Shown here: positions 34,187 through 45,914 of the stretch, piece after piece
Layout of the letters: each line of letters opens with the position of its first letter
How positions within the stretch are numbered: position 1 is the stretch's first letter
Assembly (NCBI GenBank): GCA_025403435.1
Contig: CM046332.1
Coordinates: forward strand, 6,441,903 to 6,505,902
From: Artocarpus heterophyllus
Lineage: Eukaryota; Streptophyta; Magnoliopsida; Rosales; Moraceae
Length of the DNA stretch: 64,000 nucleotides
Reading direction: 5' to 3'
Position numbers and translations under genes: made by a program
The notes under the pieces: model-generated
Told to the model about the DNA's origin: nothing
Database searches by the model: none
What the model saw: only the letters and a program-made list of their open reading frames with translations

Positions 34187-34961
34187 TGCTCGACCCCTCT
34201 TATCGAGTACCCTTATCTAGGGTATTTCTTCTAGTTACCATGCTTGAACTATGGGTTGATGTGGCTGTTTAATTAAAATGATTAAAACATGTAGGGGCCC
34301 TCTTTTTAGCGCTAAAATGTTGAGGTCTAGCAGTAAATTGCAATTAGTGAAGCCATGTGCTGTTGTGCATAGTGCTCAATGGCTCTTTCTACTCATCTCA
34401 GCGTCTCGAGTGAACCTACAATAAGAAGAGGGTTGCTTAGGAGGTCAGGGCATTGATGTGGTGCCGCCCAAAGGATCTCCAACGCTCAAGTCAGATACCA
34501 GTTTGGTAGAGTATGAGAGTAGAGTTAGTTAGGAAAGAACATGTTACCTTGAACTACAGTAAATGTACTTTATTTATAGGCTACCACTTGAACCAGGCAT
34601 TAGGTGGGTTTAATCCATGACCTGTATGTCACATCAAGACCTTTTAGGGAGCAAGGAACAAGTATCAAGATCCCCACTAAAGGATTGGTCTCCATCTGAA
34701 AGTTGAAATGAGGCCATATGTCGGCCTTTTGTAGTGAGTTGCTGCTTGGTTGCAGGCTCTGACAATCCAACCCGAGCACATGTTCTTTCCGAGAAGGTGG
34801 TGCCTTATGTTACAGCCAACGGGGGCCTTATAGAACGCCTTGGGAGAAGAAGCCGAGCACATGGAGTTGCGGATTGTCTCCTTGATGATTTTGTTCAACA
34901 CAGTAGCCGGGCTACCACATAGGCAGTCCTCCAGGATGGTGCTGAGCACACCCTCAACATT
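34187..34961 (-). repeat. Tat-type leader and 5' LTR fragment
   Basis: A TATA box (TATAAATA) lies at 34571-34578 on the minus strand. A possible primer site TGGTATCTGACTTGA lies at about 34485-34502, near the inferred LTR end. It resembles tRNA-iMet complement only in its first seven bases. The open frame at 34677-34994 is read as chance. The right edge at about 34961 is where copia LTR sequence takes over. Confidence 0.55.
34571..34578 (-). promoter_or_regulatory. Putative TATA box of the Tat-type LTR
   Basis: TATAAATA on the minus strand, upstream of the gag leader at the expected side. Confidence 0.5.
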
Positions 34962-35080
34962 GTATATGATTATTTTAATTAGATAACTTCTCAATTGGGT
35001 TATTTGGATTAAAACTAAGGCTTTATCTAAGACTCACAAGTGAAAATAAGATATTTTGAGGATTCAAGATTATTGCACGG

Positions 35081-35156
35081 TCGACAGGCCGTTGAGAAAC
35101 TTTGGCAGATCAATGGAGTAAGTTCAACAGGTCGATCTCTCAAATCGGCATGCCAA
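35081..35156. repeat. Four-unit palindrome array in C5 LTR U3
   Basis: Units start at 35081, 35102, 35124 and 35145 (steps 21, 22, 21), reading TCGACAGGCCGT, TTGGCAGATCAA, TCAACAGGTCGA and TCGGCATGCCAA. Confidence 0.87.
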
Positions 35157-35257
35157 ACATGCGATAATCAATATACGCATTTTTGACGCTTTAGAAATTG
35201 ATCCAAACTCAAATTTTGAGCCCTATTCTGATAAAGCTTAACCCCAAATTCGACCAC

Positions 35258-35265
35258 TATAAATA
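35258..35265 (+). promoter_or_regulatory. TATA box of C5 LTR
   Basis: TATAAATA, about 100 bp downstream of the palindrome array, as in C1. Confidence 0.65.
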
Positions 35266-35651
35266 AGGGGTGAGTTTTCTTTATTATTTAGATCATTTGA
35301 GAAGCATAAAGTGAATACTCTAATGAGAGAAACTCTAAAACTCCCTGAAAGCTATTTTTCAATGTCAAAAATCTTAGCTGTAGGTTTTCTCAAGTAGTTG
35401 GAAGGAGAGTCACTAGAGGAAAAGCTGTACGACATGCGACCCCTGAACTCTGATCGTGGATAGAGAATAGCAAAGAAAATAGTTAGTTGCGCCTCTTCTG
35501 GAATGTTCTTCTCTTCATAGGTTGTTGCTGCTTTGCGGTTCACAAAAGAGTTTAGTAAGATCTGTCATAAATTTGTGTATTTAGCATGTCAAACTTGTGT
35601 TTTTAGAAAATACTTTGATTTAAAATTCTATTGCGCGTTGTTTTCTAACAA

Positions 35652-35664
35652 TTGGTATCAAAGC
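35652..35664 (+). other. C5 primer binding site, tRNA-iMet-like
   Basis: TTGGTATCAAAGC lies one base after the LTR end. It matches TGGTATCAGAGC except one transition. Confidence 0.87.
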
Positions 35665-36723
35665 TTAGTTTTTATGTTGATTTTGCAGGTTTTATGATCA
35701 TGCTATATACATGAATTATGTGATCTTATTCTCTCTTATGCTTAAATTTAATTTTTTAGAGAATTAACACTCTAAGGTTTCTATATAATTAAATGGCGTC
35801 ATTGAGATTACGTGGTGAATGTTTATTAATTAATTATGGTTGATTAAATTTATATTTTAATTATTTATTAATTAATTAATTTTTGCCTGTTATGGTTTTT
35901 TAGAGGTTAGAATATGTATCTAAGTTTTTCATGTAATTAGATGGCGGTCTATCTATGATTTATTATTTTAATTTTGAATTGTAAAATTTTTATTAAAATA
36001 ATTATTTGGAATGACGACGGATCTAGAAGATGAATATGATTTGAGTTCTATTGTTTTTCTATGTTTATAATTTTTTATGTTTTTGAATTGTTGAAAATAA
36101 AATTAAAAACTATTGTCTACACTAAATTTTAGAAAAACGCTAGTTTAGCTCAGTCGATAGATCGAACCTTTTAAGTCGACAGGCCGATGGTTGCAAGCCG
36201 ATGGTCGCAGACCAGCAGGCCGATCTAAAAGTTTAGTAGCTCGGCAATAGAGCAGAACAGTTTTCAAAAAAGGATCATTTTTTGGTGTAGTTTTCGACCC
36301 TTAAGAAAGGATTTCATCATGTACCGGGTTGGATCTCCAAAGGTATAATTTATTTTTGTATGATTTATTGTTGTACACTCCTAAGTGGTGATTATAAATT
36401 ATGGATAAAATAGTTGAAACAATGGTTATATAGTCAAGATTAATTTTGTTATTAACATCTCCTAAGAGCTCTGTTAATGAAATTAATGGCCAAAGAAAAC
36501 GATTATTAATCAAAGGAGATCTGTGTTCCTAATTGAATTTGGCAAGTCTCCCTTAGGCGGCTTGTTGAATTCTGAGTTGGAAATTATCGTCGTAAGGTTG
36601 TGATTGTTTTTTAAGGTTTTGACACATAAACACAATCGTATGTTAACTTATTTGTGTTATTTTACTAAACTAGTTTGAAATGTTTGCTTATATTTGGTAT
36701 CTGAATATTTATTATAGATTAAA
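35665..36723 (+). other. C5 leader with partial palindrome array
   Basis: This AT-rich untranslated region contains decayed palindrome units starting at 36154, 36176, 36190, 36212 and 36241. That is fewer and less regular than in the leaders of C2-C4. No gene is seen. Confidence 0.75.
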
Positions 36724-37039
36724 ATGCCTAAAAATGCTTTATCATCGATACTCAATAAGAACATACTAATTGGACACAATTATAATGATTGGAAAAGGAA
36801 TCTAAATATCGTCATTTCATTTGAGAAACAAAAATTGGTGCTGACAATACCTTGTCCTCTCGAACCTATTGGGGACTCCACAAATGAGCAAATCCAAGTT
36901 TATGATTGCTATAAAGATGCTAATGAGCAGGCCCGTTAAATTATGACTAGCATGAATAATGTACTACAGGCTCAACATGAGGATTATGACAGTACTAAGT
37001 AAATCTTTGATAATTTAGAAGACATGTTTGGAGGCCTAG
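36724..37039 (+). pseudogene. C5 gag N-terminus
   Basis: ATG at 36724 opens MPKNALSSILNKNILIG, followed by NYNDWKRNL, the copia gag start with a conserved tryptophan. A TAA at 36940 and a TAA near 37001 interrupt the frame. It ends at the C2 insertion with EDMFGGLV. The homologous starts are at 18493, 53846 and 61622 on the minus strand. Confidence 0.85.
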
Positions 37040-38956
37040 TGTTGGAAAAGTAATACGCAGCAGAAATTTTAAAATTTTGAATCTAAGTATTTTTCAAAAC
37101 ACAAGTTTGATACACTATATACATAAATTAACCAGATCTTACTAACCTTTTTTTCTGAAGAGCTCCTACAATTTGTGAGGAGAATGACGTTCCAAAAGAA
37201 CCTCAACCAACTAGTCTTCTTTACTATTCTCTATCCATGATCGAAGTGCATGTGGGAGCATGTCATATAGCTCTTCCTAGTGACAGTCCTTCCAACCAAG
37301 TGAGGAAACGCAAAATTAAGGTTCGTGATTTGTGAACAATAGCTCTCAAAGAGTTTTAGAGACTCATAGACCAGAGTACTCATTCTTAATTCCTCAACTA
37401 ATCTAAATAACTTATGAGTATGAGTCTCACTCCCTATTTATAGAGGTTAGACCCTAAGGTTAGTCCTTATCAGATAAGGCCTTAAAAATTTGAACCTAAA
37501 TCAATATCTAATAAAATTGAGTAAAAATGCATAACTGATTATCGTTCAGTCAGCAGGCCAAACAAGCAAATCAGCCTATCAAACTTAGTACCTCGGCAGG
37601 CTGAACTAACGATAAATGATCCCTGCAAATCTTTATTTCCCACTCGAGATTCTTAGGATAAAGCCTCAGTCTTAATTCAAATAATCAAATAGAGAAGTTT
37701 TCTAATCACAAAAACCATATCTAGATAATTTCTAAAAAATAAATATTTTCAAAAATTCAACACATTTATCTTGAATTAATTTACACAAAATTAATTCAAC
37801 CAATAAAGAGACATAAATTATCTGATCTTATTGAATTTCAGCCAATCTAATGATTTAAAATAAGTCAACAATTTATTAGAAAAGCACATCGTATCGTTAC
37901 AGGATTTATTATGAGCTAGCAAAGTGGAATTGATGGACCTATATAGTTCATGCTCTCGATAATTATGAAACCCAATATCCCAGATATACATTTTATAATT
38001 ATTAACTCTAACGCTACTACACTAAAAGCTTAGAGCTGCACTCACAAACTACATATAATTACGAAGCCCAAATAGCTAAGTCTCCATGACATATCATAAT
38101 GTATCATATCCCCTAGGATTATACATAATCGGCTTAAGAATAAATTCTGTCTTACCTTCCTGATTATTTTTCTCTTATGTTCCATTATCTCACCATCAAA
38201 AAACTTACCATCCAAAGACAGTATACCATTTAATTACACCTATGTATCAAAATAGTTGAGCACTCTAGTTTTTCAATTACATGATAATGCATATAAGAGG
38301 ATACCAACTACTCCTAAAGAGGAGCTATGGATTCCATATTATGAATAACAAGTCTACGCTACCAAGAGTCATGTCTCCAATGTACTGACATGCGTACCAA
38401 CATGAATTGTAGATGTCACCCTTTGGTACATAAAAGACATAAGTCAAAGCAACGACCCACTATTTATCTCAAGATTAAGATACAACACATATGATTGCCT
38501 AAAGTGAATTGATTTGCTGAGATAGAATTATTAATCCAAATCAATTACACTTTATGTTCAATCTAATACATCATCACCCATAACAATGTACCAATGTTTC
38601 TATTTGCGAGTCCACCTCTAATGGTCAAGACAAACATCTCGAGTTAAGGATATAGACAACATAACAATCTTTGCATAAATAAAATACCCAACTTTATTCC
38701 CCTCGATTGTGGATCTTATGATTTAAACTGTTACCTTTAGAATCATGTTTTTCGCATAATCTATTTATCATATGCTTGATTCCGAAGGCTTAGATCGATA
38801 GTCTCGGATTTTTGTTTACTTATCATACATCCAACAAATATGAAAGTAAAGAAGACAACATTTGGAATAAGAATTTATAAATAATTTTTTTTATTGATAA
38901 AAAATGTCTCCAAAAACATATTACATTTTTGCTCCTTAAGGCATACATGTCTAACA
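37040..38956 (-). repeat. C2 3' LTR
   Basis: TGTTGGAAAAG to TGTCTAACA, 1,917 bp, with TATA box at 37435-37442. A three-unit palindrome array has starts at 37550, 37571 and 37593 (steps 21 and 22). Confidence 0.9.
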
Positions 38957-41900
38957 ATCTCCCACTTGCACTAAGTAAGTAAATATAATAAATCTCACAT
39001 CCCCATATCTTCCACATGCTTCTTGAAGGCTCTCGTAGTTAGTGTCTTTATGAATAGATAAGCTAAATTGTCCTCTAACGTGATTTTGCATACCGCCACA
39101 TGTCTGCCCTCCACGAAATCCTTTATCACATGAAACTTTTAATCAATATATTTAATCTTCTTATGAAATCCTGGCTCCTTAGCATTGGCTATTGCTGCAG
39201 TGTTATCACAATACAACGATACCGCCTTATCCATACCAGGAACTACCTTAATAATATGAACCCACCTAACTCCACCTCACCTAACTCCACCTCAAAAGCT
39301 AGCTTTTGAGGTGGAGTTAGGATGGTTCATATTATATGGTATCAGAGCCGAACCTTTGCTAGTTGGTGGGCACATGTACAAAAGCTCCTTGCCGCTCATG
39401 TGGGTTAACGACGGAGTTAGCACGAGGACGTGCAGTCTAAAGGGGTCAGGAATGATGTGTCCCACATCGGTTAGAGAGGGTGGTCTTGGGTGTTATATAT
39501 ATGGGTTCACAATCCTCCCCTCACGAGCTAGCTTTTGAGGTGGAGTTAGGTGGGTTCCTATCATATGGTATCAGAGTCGAACCTCTGCTAGTCGGTGGGC
39601 GCATGTACAAAGGTTCCCTACCGCTCGTGTGGGTTAACGACGGAGTTGGCACGAGGACGTGCAGTCTAAAGGGGTCAAGAATGATGTGTCCCACATCGGT
39701 TAGAGAGGGTGGTCTTGGGTGTTATATTTATAGGTTCACAATCCTCCCCTCATGAGCTAGCTTTTGGGTTGGAGTTAGGTGGGTTCATATCACTTAAGAT
39801 CCCTAAGGAACTTGCGGAGCCACACTACTTCTTTCGAAGCATCACTAACTACCACATACTCGACCTCCATCGATGAATCCGAAGTGCAATCTTAGTTCAC
39901 ACTTCTCCAAACAATGGAACCGCCGCCTAGAGTAAACACAAAACCAGAAGTCAATCTCCTCGAATCTGGACAAGATTGGAAATCTGAATCAGTATATCCT
40001 AGAGGTGTTAAATTCTTACCCAAATATACAAGCATACACCCATGAGTCCTTCTCAGGTACTTGAAAATATGCTTGAGTGCAATGCAGTGGTTTGTCCTAG
40101 ATCCGCCTGAAATCGACTCACAATCCTAACTCATAACTAACATCCAGTTGTGTGCAAAGTATGGCATACATGAGATTACCCACTACTGAAGCATAAGGCA
40201 CCTTCTTCATATGTTCCCTTTCTTCATCAGACTTTAGCAAGTCTTTCTTACAAAGAGTAATTCTAGACCTAGATGGTTGTCCACCTTTCTTAGAATCCTA
40301 CATTGCATACATTTTGAGAATTTTATCTATGTATCCTGCTTGGGACAAAGCTATCATTTTTTTCTTCCTATCCCAAAAGATTTGGATACCGAGAACAAAA
40401 TTAGCCTCACCCAAGTCCTTCATGTCAAATTACTTGGTCAACCATAATTTGACCAATGACAATGCCCCAATGTCATTGCCAATTAGCAAAAAGTCATCTA
40501 TATAGAGCGGTAGAAAAACCACCTTCCTATCCTTAATGTGTTTGTAAACACATGGTTCGTCCATATTTTGTGCGAACCCATAAGCCTTGATCACTTAATC
40601 AAATCTTATGTTCTAAAAATGAGAAGCCTGCTAAAGTCCATAAACTGACTTTAGCAGCTTACAAACCTTACCCTCCTGACCCTTAGCCTTGAACCCATCT
40701 AGCTACTTCATATAAATGGACTCATTAAGATAGCCATTTAGAATGGCCATCGTAACATCCATTTGCCAAATCTTGTAGTCGAGAGCGGCAACTTTAGACA
40801 AGAGAATGCAAATGGACTTAAGCATAGCTATAGGCGAAAAAGTTTCCTCATAATCTATTCCTTCCTTTTGCGTGCATCCCTTAGCTACCAGTCTAGCCTT
40901 ATGGGTTTCAACTTTTTCATCCGCTCCTCTCTTTCTCTTATAGATCCACTTGCACCCTATGGGTTTTACCCCTTCGAGAAGATCTACAAGTTCCCAGACC
41001 CGATTTGTCTCTATAGACTTCATCTATGTGTTCATGGCCTCTGTTTAGAGCTTCGAATCAACATTCTCTATAGCTTCTTTGTAAGTGTAAGGATCCCTAT
41101 CATGTTCATCCGGTTCAGGCCAAAAAGCCTCATTATTAAACATATACCTCTTAGGTTGACGCCCAATCCTCCCACTATGCTGAAGCCCCTTAGGTTGTTG
41201 TTCTGGTTTGGTTGGTAAAATTTCTACACTGATTGGAGTGGTTTCTGCCAAAACCCCTGCAGTGATCGATCACTTGCTAACTCCTCGAGCACCACTTTGC
41301 TTTTAGGCTTAAAGTCATCCATGTAACTTTCCTCAAGGAAAGTTGTATTAGTTCAAACCATGACTTTTTTCTTTTATGTTATAGAAATAATCCCCTTTAG
41401 TACCTTTTGGATATCCTATAAACATACAAACTTCCAAATATGCTTCTAACTTATTTACTTCCTTAAACAGGACATGAGCTGCACATCCCCATATGCGAAT
41501 ATGGTTGAAGGATGTCCTTTTCCTCATCCACAACTCATGAGGAGTTTTAGGAACCAATTTTGAAGGCATATTGTTCAAAAGATAACATGTGGTTTGTAGT
41601 GTATATCCCAAAAGGATAAAGGCAATAATGAATAACTCATCATGGACTTGACCATATCCAACAAAGTCCTCTTCCTTCTCTCAACCACGCCACTCTACTG
41701 TAGAGTACCTGGTGCAATCAAATGGGATAAAATTTCATTCTCTAATAAGTGTCCTAAGAACTTATCAGAAAGGTATTCACTACCTCAATCGGATCGAAGT
41801 GCCTTTATGGGTCTACCTAATTGCTTTTCCACTTCAGCCTGAAACTCCCTGAACTTATCATAAGTTTCACTTTTGTGGTGCATTAGGTACACATACCCAT

Positions 41901-42925
41901 ACCTAGAGTAATCATCAATAAAAGTGACAAAATACTCATACCTTCCTCGTGCCCAGATGTTCATAGATCCGTAAACATCACTACGTGCAAGTTCTAGAAC
42001 CCCTGTGTCCCTATTGCCTTTAGACCCAAATGGTCTTTTTGTCATTTTACCCACTAAACAAGACTCACATTGTGGTATAGATTCTACCTTTAAGTGACTT
42101 AAAGGTCCATCCCTTACCAACCTTTGAATCCTATTCAGGTTAATATGACCTAGTCGCAAATGGCAAAGATAGGTCTTATTAGAGTAAGAAGTCTTAAGTT
42201 TTTTAAAGTTATTATCATTAATCTCAGTATTCAGTAGTAAGTTCATCTTAGGTTTGATAACATATAGATTATTTTGCATCCATTCATCACAGATAAAAAA
42301 TTTGATTTTACAAATCACCATTTTATTATTAAAAGAAACTACATAAAAGTCTTTAAATAAACAAGCTTCAGAAATTAAATTCCTTTTAAGTTTAGGAACA
42401 TAAGCATAATCTAGCAAAAATAAATTCCTATAATTATCAAAGTAAAAATGGACGTCTCCCACTATTTCAGTCAACACTAAGAATCCATCGCCCATCCGAA
42501 ACCTGAAGTCTTCATAAAGTCAACTTCTCTTTTCTTTGAACCCCTATAGAGAAACATAAATATGATTAGTTGCTCTGAATCTATGACCCAAGTGTCACTT
42601 GATTCTTCAACCATACAAGTTTCAGTAACTAGAAGATCACACCTACCTCCTCAAGAAAGGAAGTCCTTGCAATTCTTCTTAATGTGTCTGACCTTCCTGC
42701 GGAAAAAGCACTTGAGCTTCTTTGGGTTCTTTTTTTTCTTCTTTTTGTTCTTGTCGTTCGTAGGAATAAAAGACTTTCCATTCTTAGCCCATTGCTTCTT
42801 TCCATTCCTAAGGTTAGGATTGGAACCAGAGGCAACTGCCAAGTTGGCCTCACCACCAGCAGGAGTTTCCTTAATCAAAAGTTCAAACTCTTGTAACTGC
42901 TTTATTAACTCAGTTAAGGTCATAT
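38957..42925 (-). pseudogene. C2 gag C-terminus, protease, integrase, RT and RNase H
   Basis: The polypurine tract is at 38957-38969 (AAGTGGGAGAT on the minus strand). RNase H spans about 38990-40000 and is interrupted by the TRIM. RT is at about 40300-41030, with MDVTMAILNGYLNES. Integrase spans about 41050-42350 and protease is near 42580. The zinc knuckle at about 42680-42720 has CFFRRKVRHIKKNC with the second cysteine replaced. Stops and shifts are common. The frame continues across the LARD: gag stops at the CATAT target at 42921-42925 and resumes at 61076. Confidence 0.86.
39252..39792 (+). mobile_element. TRIM with two internal units and an inverted left end
   Basis: Two 111-bp LTRs (39453-39563 and 39682-39792) run from TGATGTGTCCCAC to TTCATATCA or a close variant. 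Each is preceded by an internal unit with a tRNA-iMet site (39337-39348, TGGTATCAGAGC; 39566-39577, degenerate) and a purine tract (AAAGGGGTCAGGAA near 39439). The left-most LTR is replaced by a palindrome centred on AAAAGCTAGCTTTT, so the insert begins with an inverted LTR end. Perfect 5-bp duplications CTTAA (39247-39251 and 39793-39797) border it in C2 RNase H. It has no coding capacity. Confidence 0.88.
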
Positions 42926-44519
42926 TGTAACGACCTGCCTACGTGGCAGTTACTTAACTTGAATATAATCGTAATCTTAATATACTTTAATATCAAGTAT
43001 TGAAAATTATGGAATAAAATTTTCCTTTCAAATACATTGCAAACATTTACTTAATCTTTATAACTTTATGCATAACAAGTGAAAATATTTTAAAAAAAAA
43101 AAAAATAAGTTGTATAACATTTGCAAACACATTGCAAGTCATAACTTGTTCCCTTTAGAACTTATTGCATAACAAATGCAACTTAAAACTTATAACTTAA
43201 ACAGTAAATCATTATGCATTAACAAAATACAAAAGTACTTTAAGCATAATTATTTCAAATAAATTATTGATAATAAAGAATTCGTAACATATAGTCTTGA
43301 AAGAAACATTATTGATTTTTCAAAACATAATTTCGTAAACTAACATATTAATATTAACTTCTCAAATATGAAAAGAAATCACTTAATAATCATTACGATT
43401 TAACGTAATCATAATTCTTAAAAACTTAACTTTTGCATACTTTACAGCATCAATTTTCTTAAAACATAATCATAATAATTTTCTTGAAACATTCCTCTTG
43501 AACAAAAGAATAATTATTTTAAAAACCAATTTCTTTAAAGCATTTCTTTATGTAAATAAAACTATTTAAAAGAATTTTAATTTAAATGATGGAATAAAAT
43601 CATACTAAATGCGTTTTAAAACTTCCTTAAAACTATCATAATAGTTTCTCAAAGCATAATTGTCTAAACTTTAATTAATAAATTCATAAATCATATTCAT
43701 AAAATTCTTTCTTTTAAAACGTTTTTCATTAAACATTTCAAATGCATTTTTCATAAAACGTTCTTCATAAACTTGAAAGCATAAAAATGTTTTTCATAAA
43801 TAGTTAACATAAAACAAAAACCTGCATATATTTGTAAAGTAACAATGCAGAAATATTACATTGTGTGGGCGGTGTCCATACCCATCTCCATCATTCGTCT
43901 GCCGCTCACCACTACCCATCAATGTTGCTAACAGGTTTTCTTACTTAAAGCATGAACATACTTAACTTGAGAGTGACTAAACAATATGATTTAAATATTG
44001 CATTCATCACACATTAATCATAACATCATTGTAGCATATCATATCATGACATAACATAACATAATAAATCATGACATAACACCCATTCTAACATAAAACA
44101 GTGTAACAATCACTGATCATGCATTTTCATAAATTTTTATGAAAGCATTTAAAACAATTTATTTTTAAATGGTTCATACTATAGGTGAGATTCCTACTTA
44201 CTTAAACTCTTATCTAAATGAGTCTAATTATACCTCCTGTATCTACAACATACGAAGCATCCTCTGTAGTGCTCCTCGAGCAACCATGAATGGCTAAGAA
44301 TGCTTCCTAGAGATCATACATTGCTAAAAACGTCATTTTGGACTCCGTTACTACAGTTTGAATCGCCTCGATCTAAATGCAGTTGGTACCAAATGATTTT
44401 CACTGAAGTGGAATTAGCTCAAACAGAGGTCACCATCGCATTCAGAGCGTCCAAATGAGTCAGGAGGCAGTCTCGAATCGTCAATCAAAGGTCCGAATAA
44501 CAAAATACCAAAGTCACTG

Positions 44520-44565
44520 TTGACCAATGTTGACCGACTTTGATCAGCGTTGACCGGCATTGATC
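44520..44565. repeat. Five TTGAYC motifs at exact 10-bp spacing
   Basis: TTGACC, TTGACC, TTGATC, TTGACC and TTGATC start at 44520, 44530, 44540, 44550 and 44560. The TTGAC core is the W-box bound by WRKY factors. The other LTR has the matching series at 59688, 59698, 59709, 59719 and 59729. Confidence 0.85.
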
Positions 44566-45698
44566 GAACTCCGTTGGCAGCTGAGCTCGGGCCTACCGAC
44601 CTTAATTTGACCCTTTTGAGTCCAATGGCGGTATCAATTTCACCTAATTTAGCCTCTAACATAATAGGTTAGGCTCCACAATCTTGGCCAAAAATGGAGG
44701 CTTGGGCGGCGGTGCTCTGGTTGTTGTAGCCTGAAATTCGCTGAAGGCTTTTGCTACCCATCCTACTCTGAGCATTTCTCCTTATCCAATTTGAAGCAAC
44801 ATGGCTAGGAAGAGCAAGAACGGAGGCTCCGACTGTGGTTGACGGTGGTGGACCTCAAACTCTGTCAATCGTCAATGGGATGTTGCAATTGAGGTAGGGG
44901 AAAGCTTCCCTGTCCTCCTCTGAATATTTCCCCCCAATCAATTAGGGTAGATGTTGCTTGGAATGGCGAATTCGAAGTCCCCACGGTGGGTTGGCGGCGG
45001 CAGCAGCATTGAGCTTCAACGGGTGGCGGTGCTAAGGCATAATTGCGTAGGGCTTCCAGCTCGCCTTGGCCCTCTGAGTCCATCAGGAGGGGCGGTGTCG
45101 GCCACCTCCTTTGGCAAGGCAGAGTTCCACCATGGTGTGGCGGTGCATGGTGGCGGTAGATGGGTGGAGCAATCCGACTGTTGTTGAGCTGCCACCAAAG
45201 GTGGGTTTTGTTTTTCTCATCGTGGTGGTCGTGTAGGAACAAGAATCACAACAACCAGACATCGGATGGCGAAGATATCTTGTCGAAAAGTTTGGGTTTC
45301 TCTGCCAGTTTAGGCAGCGCGGGCAGTTTCCTCTAACAATGTTGCAGGCGACACGGCATACAGTTGGACTCAGCATGTCGAGAGCTTTCTATTGGTGTAG
45401 GAGGTGTCGAAAATGGATGCTGGAATCTTGACCAAGATTTGAGAGGAGAGAGAGAAAATGTAGAGAGAGAAAGTAGAGAGTGAAAGAGCTGATTTTTGTG
45501 GGATTTTCTTTTTTTTTGCATTTAATATATTTAAAGACACTTTAATTAGTCTTTAAAATCTACATTGTGTTGTGGTCAGGTTGATCACATTTGATTCGTA
45601 ACCATAACTGTACACTTAAATATACTCTCACTAAACTGATATCATACAAGAATTTTCACATAATCATGATAAGTTGGGAAATTCTACTTTTATCATAT

Positions 45699-45729
45699 AA
45701 TCTCAATTTAAATCTTTTAAATTGAGATT
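45699..45729. repeat. Perfect 14-bp inverted repeat with 3-bp loop
   Basis: AATCTCAATTTAAA and its exact complement are separated by TCT. The same hairpin with loop TAT is at 60860-60890 in the other LTR. It sits about 200 bp upstream of the inferred transcription start. Confidence 0.8.
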
Positions 45730-45914
45730 CTTATAATTGCCACCTCTATGACTCATACAGGAAATTAATGAATCATAACCTTTTAGTTTAGTACATTAAA
45801 AATAACTATTTTAATGCACTATTATAACATTTCAAGTACTTAACCAAGAAATTTTGGAAAAATCCTTAATTAATCATGTTTATTAATTTTTGAATTTTTT
45901 TCTCGGTCGTTACA

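Larger units (their letters stand above)
14762..34961 (-). mobile_element. Tat-type Ty3/gypsy element, fragmented
   Basis: Left to right the pieces are RNase H and RT (14762-16130), protease and gag (22902-24539, duplicated at 25575-25689 plus 32445-34186), leader, and an LTR fragment with a TATA box (to 34961). This is one minus-strand gypsy element read backwards. It hosts C1, C4, the tandem duplication and the CRM-like element, so it is the oldest layer in this half of the window. The RNase H with the KYEALIA motif and the DNGSS protease are typical of the Tat/Athila group of non-chromodomain gypsy elements. Confidence 0.8.
34962..35650 (+). repeat. C5 5' LTR, 5'-truncated
   Basis: Only the last third of the LTR is present. 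It aligns with 14050-14761 and ends TTTTCTAACA. TATA box at 35258-35265; palindrome array at 35081-35156. The left edge joins Tat LTR with no LTR terminus, so a deletion removed about 1.3 kb. Confidence 0.87.
34962..37039 (+). mobile_element. Ty1/copia element C5, 5' part, plus strand
   Basis: A 5'-truncated LTR (34962-35650), primer site, leader and the first 105 codons of gag are present. C2, a minus-strand copy of the same family, interrupts it at 37039. The remainder would lie beyond the right window edge. Confidence 0.87.
42926..45914 (-). repeat. LARD 3' LTR
   Basis: This 2,989-bp LTR is AT-rich at both ends with a GC-rich block at 44560-45400. On the minus strand a TATA-like TATATTAA lies near 45525. 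It is followed by a CTCTCT-rich leader-like stretch (45400-45490), so transcription probably starts near 45490. It contains a 10-bp-phased TTGAY array (44520-44565) and a perfect hairpin (45699-45729). Proline- and histidine-rich minus-strand frames (44865-45521) recur in the other LTR but match nothing I know. Confidence 0.85.

Noticed and set aside
34677..34994. 105-codon minus-strand frame
   Set aside because: It lies in the upstream part of the Tat LTR and crosses into copia LTR at the junction; no known motif.
39252..39792. SINE or Cassandra element
   Set aside because: No A/B-box promoter or 5S-like sequence was seen. LTR ends TGAT...ATCA, a tRNA-iMet primer site and a purine tract identify a TRIM.
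42562..42930. Plus-strand frames over copia gag and integrase (also 53047-53385, 17532-18032)
   Set aside because: They are antisense shadows of the lysine-rich gag tail; the leucine/phenylalanine-rich translation is not a membrane protein.
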